DNA from: Mucilaginibacter mali
Lineage (GTDB): Bacteria; Bacteroidota; Bacteroidia; Sphingobacteriales; Sphingobacteriaceae
Assembly (NCBI RefSeq): GCF_013283875.1
Contig: NZ_CP054139.1
Coordinates: forward strand, 4,588,001 to 4,652,000
Reading direction: 5' to 3'
Length of the DNA stretch: 64,000 nucleotides
Shown here: one piece after another, positions 16,685 to 25,227 of the stretch
Layout: every line of letters begins with the position of its first letter
Numbering within the stretch: position 1 is the stretch's first letter
Position numbers and translations under genes: made by a program
The notes under the pieces: model-generated
The model's input: the letters and a program-made list of their open reading frames with translations, nothing else
Database searches by the model: none
What the model was told of the DNA's origin: nothing

Positions 16685-16796
16685 AGCGCGACAAAGAAAA
16701 GCAAAAAACCTTTTGCAGAAAAGTTTATGTTTTAAACACTTGCCTTAGAACGGCGTTTGCCCTGATATATTTTAGTTAGATGCGAAATGCCATCAT

Positions 16797-16833
16797 CATT
16801 TGCATATCTGCACATCCACGCGTTTGCACATTC
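16797..16833. repeat. Tandem ATGTGCA/ATATGCA mini-repeat, inverted copy
   Basis: Its reverse complement contains GGATGTGCAGATATGCAAAT, nearly the same as 3021-3040. It lies just beyond the rnc 3' end. Confidence 0.5.
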
Positions 16834-16859
16834 ACTCCCCCTTTAGGGGCCGGGAGACT

Positions 16860-17585
16860 CTAAATCCCCAACGCTTCACAAGCCTTTTCAGCCGATAGCT
16901 TTTCGGCGTTCTTTTTACTGAACTCCTTACCAAGGCCCATTACCTCGCCATCGATAATGGCGTGTACGCTGAAGAGTTTATTGCTCTCGCCTTCCTGGTT
17001 CTCTACCAAATCAAAGCTTACATCCTTGCCGTGGCGCTGGCACCACTCAATCAGCTTACTTTTAAAGTTTGTTTCGGTTTGCTCCAGCTTGTGGATATCA
17101 ATGTGCGATTTAATAATATGGTTGATCAAAAAATCTTTTGTAAACTCGTAGCCCTTATCCAGGTATACGGCGCCAATTAAAGCCTCAAAAGCATCGCCCA
17201 GCAGCGAACCCTGGCGGGTATTGCTCACCATGCGGTTATCATATTCTATCAATTGCTCGAAACCCATTTTGCGGGCCAGCGCGTTAAGGTTAACGCGGCT
17301 TACAATTTTGGAGCGTAGTTCGGTAAGGAAGCCTTCATCTTTATAAGGATAAAGCTTGAACAGCACCTCTGCCACTACGCTGCCCAGAACGGCATCGCCC
17401 AAAAACTCCAGGCGCTCATTGCTGTTCTTTACGCCTTTTTTTACGTTGGTGGCAATTGATTTATGGCGGAATGCCATACGGTATAAAGACAAATTGCCCG
17501 GTATAAAACCGAGCAAATTCTTTAATTTTTTAACATATTTCCTGTCGGAAGAAAGATACAGCTTATAAAACCCGAATACTGGCAT
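16860..17585 (-). CDS. rnc: Ribonuclease III
   Basis: 241 residues. The RNase III signature NERLEFLGDAVLG is at 56-68, with catalytic-site residues E60 and D64. The C-terminal double-stranded RNA-binding domain (about 165-241) ends with the KKNAEKLSAEKACEAL helix. It cleaves double-stranded RNA in rRNA and mRNA processing. The start is only 10 bases after the fabF stop, so acpP-fabF-rnc form one operon, an arrangement common in this phylum. Confidence 0.96.
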   Translation of the reverse strand: MPVFGFYKLYLSSDRKYVKKLKNLLGFIPGNLSLYRMAFRHKSIATNVKKGVKNSNERLEFLGDAVLGSVVAEVLFKLYPYKDEGFLTELRSKIVSRVNLNALARKMGFEQLIEYDNRMVSNTRQGSLLGDAFEALIGAVYLDKGYEFTKDFLINHIIKSHIDIHKLEQTETNFKSKLIEWCQRHGKDVSFDLVENQEGESNKLFSVHAIIDGEVMGLGKEFSKKNAEKLSAEKACEALGI

Positions 17586-17595
17586 TTAACAGGCT

Positions 17596-18849
17596 TTAGT
17601 CCTCGTATTTTTTGAAGATAACGGAAGCATTGTGCCCGCCAAACCCAAACCCATTACTCTGTGCTGCCCTTACTACCCGCTTTTGTGCTTTGTTAAAGGT
17701 AAAATTAATACGTGGGTCAAACGCCGGATCATCCGTAAAGTGGTTGATGGTAGGCGGAACGATATCGTGCTTAACAGCCATAATAGCCGCTATAGCTTCA
17801 ACCGCGCCAGCCGCACCAAGCAGGTGACCAGTCATTGATTTGGTAGAGCTTACGTTAATGCGATAGATCTCCTCGCCATAAGCATCCATAATGGCTTTTA
17901 CTTCCTGCGGGTCGCCTATCGGGGTTGATGTACCGTGTACGTTCACATAGTCGATATCAGCAGGTGTCATGCCGGCATCTTCCAATGCTGCCTTCATTAC
18001 CAGTGCCGCGCCCAAACCCTCGGGATGAGGGGCCGTCATGTGGTAGGCATCGGCACTCATGCCGCCGCCCATCATTTCGGCATAGATCTTGGCTCCGCGC
18101 GCTTTGGCGTGCTCCAGTTCTTCCAGTATAATGGTTCCCGCGCCCTCGCCGGCTACAAAGCCGTCGCGGTCAAGGTCGAAAGGCCTCGACGCGGTTGCAG
18201 GATCATCGTTACGGGTTGAAAGGGCATGCATGGCGTTAAAACCACCTATACCAGCTTCGTTAATAATGGCCTCGCTACCACCGCTGATAAACATATTGGC
18301 TTTACCCAAACGGATGTAGTTGAAAGCATCTATCAGCGAATTGTTTGATGACGCGCAGGCCGATACCGTAGTAAAGTTAGGGCCGCGCAGGCCATATTTA
18401 ATAGAGATATGCCCGGGGGCAATATCGGCTATCATTTTGGGGATAAAGAAAGGGTTAAAACGCGGGGTTCCGTCGCCTTTTGCAAAAGCAATAACTTCGT
18501 CTAAAAAGGTTTTTAAACCGCCTATGCCCGAACCCCATATCACACCTATGCGGCTGGTGTCCAGCTTATCAAAATCTAAGCCGGCATCATTTACCGCTTC
18601 CTCGGTAGAATATAGCGCGTACTGAACGAATGGGTCCAGTTTACGCGCATCCTTCCTGCCCAAGAAAGCGTCCGCGTCAAAGCCTTTCACTTCGCAGGCG
18701 AACTGCGTTTTGAACTTCGACGTATCGAAACTTTTTATCAAAGCTGCGCCGCTTACTCCATTGATCAACCCGTTCCAGTAATCCTGAACGTTATTGCCAA
18801 TAGGAGTAAGAGCACCAAGCCCGGTTACAACAACTCTTTTAAACTCCAT
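17596..18849 (-). CDS. fabF: Beta-ketoacyl-ACP synthase II
   Basis: 417 residues, full length. It condenses malonyl-ACP with acyl-ACP in fatty acid elongation. The nucleophile is C165 in TVSACASSNN. The catalytic histidines are in VHGTSTPIGDP and SMTGHLLGAAG. The glycine-rich end GFGFGGHNASVIF is present. The start lies 26 bases from the acpP stop upstream. Confidence 0.97.
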   Translation of the reverse strand: MEFKRVVVTGLGALTPIGNNVQDYWNGLINGVSGAALIKSFDTSKFKTQFACEVKGFDADAFLGRKDARKLDPFVQYALYSTEEAVNDAGLDFDKLDTSRIGVIWGSGIGGLKTFLDEVIAFAKGDGTPRFNPFFIPKMIADIAPGHISIKYGLRGPNFTTVSACASSNNSLIDAFNYIRLGKANMFISGGSEAIINEAGIGGFNAMHALSTRNDDPATASRPFDLDRDGFVAGEGAGTIILEELEHAKARGAKIYAEMMGGGMSADAYHMTAPHPEGLGAALVMKAALEDAGMTPADIDYVNVHGTSTPIGDPQEVKAIMDAYGEEIYRINVSSTKSMTGHLLGAAGAVEAIAAIMAVKHDIVPPTINHFTDDPAFDPRINFTFNKAQKRVVRAAQSNGFGFGGHNASVIFKKYED

Positions 18850-18875
18850 TTAATAAGGAAAAGTGGGAGCAGATA

Positions 18876-19112
18876 TTATTTAACGTTTTTTTCAAGGTAA
18901 GCGATGGCCTGGCCAACAGTACCGATGGTTTCTGCCTGATCGTCAGGAATAGCCACGTTAAATTCTTTTTCAAACTCCATGATCAGTTCCACGGTGTCTA
19001 AAGAGTCTGCACCTAAGTCGTTGGTGAAACTTGCTTCAGGTGTAACTTCACTTTCGTCAACACCTAATTTTTCTACGATAATAGCTTTAACTCTTGAAGC
19101 GATATCAGACAT
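18876..19112 (-). CDS. acpP: Acyl carrier protein
   Basis: 78 residues, acidic. The phosphopantetheine attachment site is S37 in LGADSLDTVE. The four-helix ACP layout is complete. It carries acyl chains for fatty acid and lipid A synthesis and heads the acpP-fabF-rnc operon. It is probably transcribed from the palindromic promoter region at 19231-19250, about 120 bases upstream. Confidence 0.98.
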   Translation of the reverse strand: MSDIASRVKAIIVEKLGVDESEVTPEASFTNDLGADSLDTVELIMEFEKEFNVAIPDDQAETIGTVGQAIAYLEKNVK

Positions 19113-19230
19113 AGTCTTTTGTTTTTAATGATTAAATAAATTCTGTGCAAAGAAAAATAAATTAAATCAAATATCAAACCTAAAATCTCTGCATTAAATA
19201 CAACAATATTTTATGGCTTGTGTTTGTGTT

Positions 19231-19250
19231 ATTAAGTTTGCAAACTTAAT
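19231..19250. promoter_or_regulatory. 20-bp perfect palindrome with a -7 box on each strand
   Basis: ATTAAGTTTGCAAACTTAAT is its own reverse complement. It contains TAAGTTTG, a TAnnTTTG box, in both directions. It lies between divergent acpP and the IPExxxVDY-pyk operon. It may be a shared bidirectional promoter core, an operator, or both. Confidence 0.65.
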
Positions 19251-19259
19251 GATATTGTT

Positions 19260-19682
19260 TTGAATAAAAAGGTTTTAAAGTTCGAGATCGACCTTGATTT
19301 TGTACTGATCGCTATCACATCGGCTCAAAAAGACTATCGCCTGTGCTATCTTGTAAACAAGTATTTACATTTCAACTTTGCGCGCGTGGCCGACCTGGAG
19401 GTGAATATCTACCCTACTTCGGCCGATGCCGTGCCTTTTTCTATGTACGAATACTTTTGGGAAGCCAGCGAAACATCGTTTTACCTGATCGCTAACCGCG
19501 GAATTGATGGCCTGCTGATACCCGAAATGCGCGAGGCCGACTATTTTTTAATGATCAAAAACTATATTGATGACGAGGACCTTAATAATTTAATATTAGG
19601 TTTAAATAAGATACCCGAAATTGTGGCCGCAATAAAGATTGATCCGAAAAAGATAAAATCACGAGAAAATCTGTTATTTTAG
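19260..19682 (+). CDS. IPExxxVDY family protein
   Basis: 140 residues from a TTG start at 19260; no in-frame ATG gives a better N-terminus, and the -7 box at 19233-19240 sits 19 bases upstream. The family name motif is present as IPEMREADY (IPE...DY). It is a small cytoplasmic protein of unknown function that is found in Bacteroidota beside pyruvate kinase and the acpP-fabF-rnc block. The gap to pyk is 70 bases, so they are likely co-transcribed. Confidence 0.85.
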   Translation: MNKKVLKFEIDLDFVLIAITSAQKDYRLCYLVNKYLHFNFARVADLEVNIYPTSADAVPFSMYEYFWEASETSFYLIANRGIDGLLIPEMREADYFLMIKNYIDDEDLNNLILGLNKIPEIVAAIKIDPKKIKSRENLLF

Positions 19683-19752
19683 CGCAATTTTTACAAGGTG
19701 TGAAAAATACACTATATTGCGGCTGCTTAGCCCAATTAAACCGCTTAACGAA

Positions 19753-21189
19753 ATGAAATTATCTTACAACAGAACTAAAATAGTTGCCACCATGGGTCCG
19801 GCGTCTGCCAAAAAAGACGTTTTGATGTCCATGATAAAGGCTGGTGTTAACGTTTGCCGGCTGAATTTTTCGCACGGCCGGCCTGAAGACCACCAGAAAA
19901 CTATCGACATTATCCGCGAGATAAACGATAAATATAAAGTAAACGTAGGCATCCTGGCCGACTTACAGGGCCCTAAGATCCGTATTGGTTTGGTAAAAGA
20001 TGGCGGTATCCACCTGGCCAACGGAAAGCGTATTAACATGACCACTACCGAATGTATTGGCGACGATAACCAGATCTATATTACTTACGATACCTTCCCG
20101 CAGGATGTAAAAGCCGGCGAAATTATCTTGCTGGATGACGGCAAGATCCAGATGAAAGTGATAGAGACCAACAAAAAAGACCTGGTAGTTTGCGAAGTGG
20201 TACACGGCGGTATCTTAACATCGCGTAAAGGTGTTAACCTGCCAAACACTAAAGTATCTATCCCAAGCTTAACCGAGGAAGATCTGGTGAACCTTGATTT
20301 CGCTTTGGCTAACGATGTGGAATGGATCGGTTTATCTTTTGTGCGTACCGCCGAGGATATTGTTGAACTAAAACGCATCATCAGCCGTAGCGGCAAGGCA
20401 TCACGCGTGATAGCCAAGATAGAAAAGCCCGAGGCTATTGATAATATCGACAGCATTATTGAAGCTACCGACGGTGTGATGGTAGCCCGTGGCGACCTGG
20501 GTGTGGAAATGCCTTTGGAAGAAGTGCCATTGCTGCAAAAAATGATTGCCCGCAAATGCCGTGCGGCATCTAAACCGGTAATTATTGCTACGCAGATGCT
20601 GGAAAGCATGATCACTACCCCGCGCCCAACCCGTGCCGAGGTGAACGACGTAGCCAACTCGGTACTTGACGGCGCCGACGCAGTGATGCTGAGCGGCGAA
20701 ACATCAGTTGGCGAGTTCCCGCTGATCGTTATCGAAACTATGGCCAAGATCGTTCGTAATGTGGAAGAGCAGGGTTACCCCTTCAACTCAATTAAAGCGC
20801 CTTATGATAAAGTTGCAGCCGCCAATAAACTCAGCAACGCGGTTTGCGAATCGGCGGTGCATATGGCTGGGCAAACCGATGCCGTGGGTATTGTATCCAT
20901 GACTTTCTCGGGCTATACCGCCTTTGAAATTTCGAGCTACCGCCCTAAGGCCAATACCTACATCTTTACATCGAACAGGAACCTGCTGAACGCTTTAAGC
21001 CTGGTTTGGGGGGTAAAGGCTTTCTATTACGATAAAACCGAGAGCACCGATAAAACCATCAGCGATGTAAACAACATCCTGAAAAAGGAAAACCTGGTTG
21101 AGGTTGGCGACGTGGTAATTAATACAGCCGCCGTACCAATTGCTAAGCAAGGCAAAACCAATATGCTGAAGGTTGCCGTAATTGATTAA
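19753..21189 (+). CDS. pyk: Pyruvate kinase
   Basis: 478 residues from ATG 19753; the first residues KLSYNRTKIVATMGPAS match the family, so the longer frame upstream is not used. It converts phosphoenolpyruvate and ADP to pyruvate and ATP. Motifs: NFSHG, the active-site segment VIAKIEKPEAIDN, MVARGDLGVEMP, and TRAEVNDVANSVLDGADAVMLSGETS. The C-terminal domain is present. A strong terminator follows at 21239-21269. Confidence 0.97.
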   Translation: MKLSYNRTKIVATMGPASAKKDVLMSMIKAGVNVCRLNFSHGRPEDHQKTIDIIREINDKYKVNVGILADLQGPKIRIGLVKDGGIHLANGKRINMTTTECIGDDNQIYITYDTFPQDVKAGEIILLDDGKIQMKVIETNKKDLVVCEVVHGGILTSRKGVNLPNTKVSIPSLTEEDLVNLDFALANDVEWIGLSFVRTAEDIVELKRIISRSGKASRVIAKIEKPEAIDNIDSIIEATDGVMVARGDLGVEMPLEEVPLLQKMIARKCRAASKPVIIATQMLESMITTPRPTRAEVNDVANSVLDGADAVMLSGETSVGEFPLIVIETMAKIVRNVEEQGYPFNSIKAPYDKVAAANKLSNAVCESAVHMAGQTDAVGIVSMTFSGYTAFEISSYRPKANTYIFTSNRNLLNALSLVWGVKAFYYDKTESTDKTISDVNNILKKENLVEVGDVVINTAAVPIAKQGKTNMLKVAVID

Positions 21190-21238
21190 TTCGGTGCTCA
21201 GTGGTTAGTTAATCAGAGATTAGTGACCTGCATAAATG

Positions 21239-21269
21239 AATAAAGGGGAGCATTTTGCTCCCCTTTATT
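21239..21269. terminator. Bidirectional terminator after pyk
   Basis: A 14-bp perfect stem (AATAAAGGGGAGCA with its complement, 3-base loop) between convergent pyk and the dehydrogenase gene. Confidence 0.85.
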
Positions 21270-21282
21270 CGTTTAATAATTA

Positions 21283-22341
21283 TTACCGCGACGATACTTT
21301 ATTAACGGCGCATGCATTAACCGGCGCTTCGCCATACGGATACTGCGCAGCCAGGTTAAATATTTCGGTATTAAACTGGCTGAACGTCTCCTCCCACTTC
21401 TTAGCCTCCTCGGGACTGTAGGCATATAAGCCCTGCAGGTTTTGGATGCCGCGGCCATTTTCCTCCACTATCTTTTGCATTACTTCGGGCACTTCATCGG
21501 TATTGGACAGACCGGGAAATGTCTTTTTAAAGATCTCGATCTGATCACCAACGCCGGTAAAATCCATCCGGCGGAAGATGCCCATCAGCGTGATCCATGA
21601 GCCGACATCGTAACGGAATACTTTATCGGCATCGTCCATGCTTGCCCGTCCCTCGTCCATCAGGTGGAAGATCTCGCGGTAAACGGCATACATCAGCCTG
21701 TTGGTGATAAAGCCTTTGATATCCTTACGTAATAAGGTAGGTTCCTTACCCCAATGGTGCGCCAGCCGGAACACCCAGTTAGCCTTAGCCTCATCGGTAT
21801 CTGCGCCGCAGGTGATCTCCATAAAGCGGGTAGCAAAGGCCGGCTCGGCATAGTGCACGCCTAAAAAGCGCCCTGGTATGGCAACCAGTTGCTGCAGGGT
21901 GCTGATGGGTATTGCCGAAGTATTGCTGGCAATAATGGCATCGTGCCCCACCACATCGGTAATGGCATGGTAAACGGTGGTTTTGATATCAATGTCCTCG
22001 ATCACGCACTCCAAAACCAAATGGCAATTGGCCAGCGTGCTGTAATCCATGCTGATCTCCAGCCGGCTGGTATAGTAAGCGATATCATATTTCAGCAGAT
22101 CGGCCTGGGCGCAAATATCCAACAGGCCGGCAATGCGGGCTTCGGCCTGTTCAAAATCTTCAGGTATTGGCGCTATGGCTTTTACTTGGTGCCCGGATAC
22201 CAGCAGCGATACAATAATGCTGCTGCCCATCAGCCCGATGCCCACTACGCCCACTTCAATATCAGCCGGAACTATCTGTTCTTCTGTCATGCTGCCTGGC
22301 ATATCATAAGGTTTATGTTGATGGGTTATTTTAGTTTCCAA
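21283..22341 (-). CDS. 3-hydroxyacyl-CoA dehydrogenase-family oxidoreductase
   Basis: 352 residues, cytoplasmic. The Rossmann motif is VGVVGIGLMGSSI (about 31-43), followed by LVLECVIEDIDIK and SNTSAIPIS, as in 3-hydroxybutyryl-CoA dehydrogenases and L-gulonate dehydrogenase-like enzymes. The C-terminal helical domain has GFITNRLMYAVYREIFHL. The start overlaps the stop of the upstream BNR-repeat gene by 16 bases, so it belongs to the carbohydrate operon. That context suggests a sugar acid or hydroxy-acid substrate, not a fatty acyl-CoA. This is an inference. Confidence 0.8.
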   Translation of the reverse strand: METKITHQHKPYDMPGSMTEEQIVPADIEVGVVGIGLMGSSIIVSLLVSGHQVKAIAPIPEDFEQAEARIAGLLDICAQADLLKYDIAYYTSRLEISMDYSTLANCHLVLECVIEDIDIKTTVYHAITDVVGHDAIIASNTSAIPISTLQQLVAIPGRFLGVHYAEPAFATRFMEITCGADTDEAKANWVFRLAHHWGKEPTLLRKDIKGFITNRLMYAVYREIFHLMDEGRASMDDADKVFRYDVGSWITLMGIFRRMDFTGVGDQIEIFKKTFPGLSNTDEVPEVMQKIVEENGRGIQNLQGLYAYSPEEAKKWEETFSQFNTEIFNLAAQYPYGEAPVNACAVNKVSSR

Positions 22342-23600
22342 TGGGTGCTCATCAGGCAGGCCGGTTCGCCAATTTTGGGGGCCTGGTAATAAACGGTGAG
22401 GATAGAACCGTCATCCAGTTGCGTGCTCGACGGGTAACCCAGATCCTGGCTATCGGCAAGGCATAGGGTTATTTCATCCTGGTACTCCCAGGTTTTGCCT
22501 TCATCCTTACTGATGCAGGCACGCTCACCAAAGGGCGCCCGGCGTACGCCGTATACCACCAGCAGCCAGCCATTCTTCAGTTGCTTTAAATGCGGCGGAT
22601 ATCCCCAAATACCGGTACTCTTCATCTGCGACCAGGTTTTGCCACCGTCGGTACTTTCAGATTGCAGCAGGAAGCATTTTTCGCGGTCCTTAGGTTCGTT
22701 GCGGATCATGGCGATCAATTTGCCCGACTTTAGTTCAACCACATGCGGCTCGACAAAGGAATAGTCGCCACCATCGGGCTTCTTAATTTCGCTGATCACC
22801 TTCCAGCTACGGCCGTCATCTGTTGAGCTTTCAACGATGATGCCGGGGTTGCTGCCCTCGCGGGTGCTTACATAAATCAGGTTGCCATTTTTAAGGGCGA
22901 TCGGGCCGTGCGGAGCGGTACCGGTTGTACGGCTCATGGGCTTTAACCAGGTTTTGCCACCATCTTCCGATCGGCGTGTCCAGTTGCCCAGTAATTCCTT
23001 TTTGGTTTCAGCGGGGATCTTTTCGCCGATGCGGGCGTATTTGGCATAGGTTGCCCCACGCTTAGGGTCTTCAAAGGCCAGCGAGGTAAACCAGCTGAGC
23101 ACCAGCGTACCCTTTTTAGTTTGGGTGATACCGGCATCACGGTCATCAAGCGCGGTATTGTTAATGATAGATGGAGCCGACCAGGTCTTGCCGTTATCAT
23201 CCGATGTAATGACCTGCGTTTTGCCGTAGGGGCACACGTGCGAATCGCGATCGCCGGAGAATACCACCATCAGGCGGCCTGTATCTGTTTTTATCACCGT
23301 AGGCCAGCCTAAGTAGCGGTTGGGTTCCATTACGGCTTGCTTCGCTACCGCGTGGCCATTGGTATCTAAACTATAAGCTGTGCCGGCACCGGGAAAACGC
23401 CCGGATTCAACGCAGATAATTTTATTCTCCAGCACCTCGGCTATCTTGTTTACCGGCAATGGATCCTGCCGGTTTAGCAGGTCTGTTGCTTTTGGCTGAA
23501 CCGGATGGTTATCCTCCAAACCCGAAGCCTTTATAGTTTTTGGTGCAAGCCCAATGGTTGTAGCCAAGCCGGCCAGGGTAATAAACCTGCGCCTGTTCAT
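22326..23600 (-). CDS. Exported BNR/Asp-box (sialidase-fold) protein
   Basis: 424 residues from ATG 23600. The leader MNRRRFITLAGLATTIG resembles a Tat signal. Five Asp-box units mark a six-bladed sialidase-type propeller: SDDNGKTW, SEDGGKTW, STDDGRSW, STDGGKTW, SKDEGKTW. The region before the first box reads GWPTVIKTDTG and does not carry the (F/Y)RIP arginine motif of true sialidases, so GH33 activity is doubtful. It is probably a hydrolase or lyase on another glycan. It sits between susD and the dehydrogenase gene in the same operon. Confidence 0.8.
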   Translation of the reverse strand: MNRRRFITLAGLATTIGLAPKTIKASGLEDNHPVQPKATDLLNRQDPLPVNKIAEVLENKIICVESGRFPGAGTAYSLDTNGHAVAKQAVMEPNRYLGWPTVIKTDTGRLMVVFSGDRDSHVCPYGKTQVITSDDNGKTWSAPSIINNTALDDRDAGITQTKKGTLVLSWFTSLAFEDPKRGATYAKYARIGEKIPAETKKELLGNWTRRSEDGGKTWLKPMSRTTGTAPHGPIALKNGNLIYVSTREGSNPGIIVESSTDDGRSWKVISEIKKPDGGDYSFVEPHVVELKSGKLIAMIRNEPKDREKCFLLQSESTDGGKTWSQMKSTGIWGYPPHLKQLKNGWLLVVYGVRRAPFGERACISKDEGKTWEYQDEITLCLADSQDLGYPSSTQLDDGSILTVYYQAPKIGEPACLMSTHWKLK

Positions 23601-23728
23601 GTCTGATCCCTCGTTTCTATTCCGCATGAAAATATTGTTTTATCCTTATAAAATTTTTGAACGCAGCAATGAACGGCCCCGGCTTCCCGGGGCCTGTTCT
23701 ACAAACTACTATTATAAAACCAATTTGA

Positions 23729-25207
23729 TTACCAGCCGGGGTTTTCCTTTATCTTCGGCTCGGTAGTAAGTATGGTTGTACCTATTGGCCACAACAGCAA
23801 ATAGGTTGAACTGCTTTTACCCTGTAATGATGGTACGATGTTAAATGCCTGTCCAAAGCGCAGCAAATCCCACCAGCGTTTACCTTCGGTGGCCAGCTCC
23901 AGCAGGCGCTCCTTTAAAATGGCATCGTTATTAGTGGCCTGGGTACCGTTCACAAAAACATGGTTAGCGTAATTAGCGCCATAAGCACGCTGCCTTACCA
24001 GTATCATTTCGGGCGAGGGATCCTGCCCTAAAGCGTTTTTGATCTCGGCTTTCATCAGCAGCAGGTCGGCATAGCGGTAGATCACCACATCGGTATAAAA
24101 ATATCGGGTACCGGCATTTACAAAGCCCGAACCCTTGGTTACGATGGATGTGATATACTTGTTGCTGGTATCATAGATCTCGTAAAAGGTAGCGTTGCGA
24201 CGGGTGTCATCGGTAGTAAACTGATCGCGTACCAGTTTTGATACCTGCGCGGTGTTTACGCCCGTATTACCCACACCCACCTGGCCAACCACAGCCAAAG
24301 TAGCGGCCGATACGTTGGTAAGGTTGTTGATATACATGGTTTGCCAGTAGTTATTCACACCCTCGTTCAGCTGAAAGCGCGATACCATCATATCCTCCTT
24401 GTTACCCTTATTGGTATAGCTGAAGATATCGGCATAGTTAGTCAACAGCGACACATCCGATGTTTGGGCTTCATTTACTGCGGCAAGCGCTACGGTCAGG
24501 TCGGCAGTTCCGCCGTTCAGCATTTTGGCTGTCCACAGGTATACATCGGCCTTTAAAGCATCGGCAGATGCCTTGGTCCAGGTGTTGCGGCCTGTTTCAT
24601 AATTCATGTTAGGGTAAAGCGACAGGGCCTTATCCAGATCGCTTTTTATCTGTGCGAACACCTCCGCTACCGAAGAACGCTCCTTATTGATAGTCCCCGC
24701 GTCGTACGATTCGATAGGTTCGGTACGGATAGGCACGCCACCCCAGGCCCTTACTAAAGTGAAATAACAAAACGCGCGCATAGTATAAGCCTGCGCCAGG
24801 TAGCTGTTTTTGGTATCGTTGCTTGGAAAAGTGATATCCGGTACGTATTTAAGGATCAGGTTGGCATCGTTTGCCGGGGCATACAGGTTTTTCCAAAAGT
24901 TAACCTGGTTATCTGCATTGGGCTGCGAAGATGTAAGCGTGTTATTCCAAAACTTATCAAAGCCCTGTGTACCCGCAACGGCATTGGTCAATACTTCGCT
25001 GCGGCCTTCACCCAGCCAAAACAAATCGTTTGAGGCTTCGGTCCTGAAATCAACATACATGCCCCGCACCGCGCCCGCGGCATCATCTGGCGATTTAAAG
25101 AATGATGAAGTGGTAATAACGCTCACCGGCGTGGTCTCTATAAACTTCTTGCACGAACTTGAAGCAGCAAGGCACAAGACTAAAACTATATATTTAAATT
25201 TTTTCAT
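23729..25207 (-). CDS. susD: SusD/RagB-family glycan-binding lipoprotein
   Basis: 492 residues. The lipoprotein signal ends at C19 (AASSSCKKF). The N-terminal FIETTPVSVITTSSFFKSPDDA and the TPR-like middle (YTMRAFCYFTLVRAWGGVPI) are standard SusD features. The C-terminus has ERLLELATEGKRWWDLLRFG. It sits at the outer surface, forms the lid of the SusC channel and binds the oligosaccharide. It follows susC by 20 bases. Confidence 0.95.
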   Translation of the reverse strand: MKKFKYIVLVLCLAASSSCKKFIETTPVSVITTSSFFKSPDDAAGAVRGMYVDFRTEASNDLFWLGEGRSEVLTNAVAGTQGFDKFWNNTLTSSQPNADNQVNFWKNLYAPANDANLILKYVPDITFPSNDTKNSYLAQAYTMRAFCYFTLVRAWGGVPIRTEPIESYDAGTINKERSSVAEVFAQIKSDLDKALSLYPNMNYETGRNTWTKASADALKADVYLWTAKMLNGGTADLTVALAAVNEAQTSDVSLLTNYADIFSYTNKGNKEDMMVSRFQLNEGVNNYWQTMYINNLTNVSAATLAVVGQVGVGNTGVNTAQVSKLVRDQFTTDDTRRNATFYEIYDTSNKYITSIVTKGSGFVNAGTRYFYTDVVIYRYADLLLMKAEIKNALGQDPSPEMILVRQRAYGANYANHVFVNGTQATNNDAILKERLLELATEGKRWWDLLRFGQAFNIVPSLQGKSSSTYLLLWPIGTTILTTEPKIKENPGW

Positions 25208-25227
25208 GATGAATTGTCCCTTTCCGA

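Noticed and set aside
22326..23600. Firm call as GH33 sialidase
   Set aside because: The Asp boxes are present but the (F/Y)RIP arginine motif is not, so only the fold is named.
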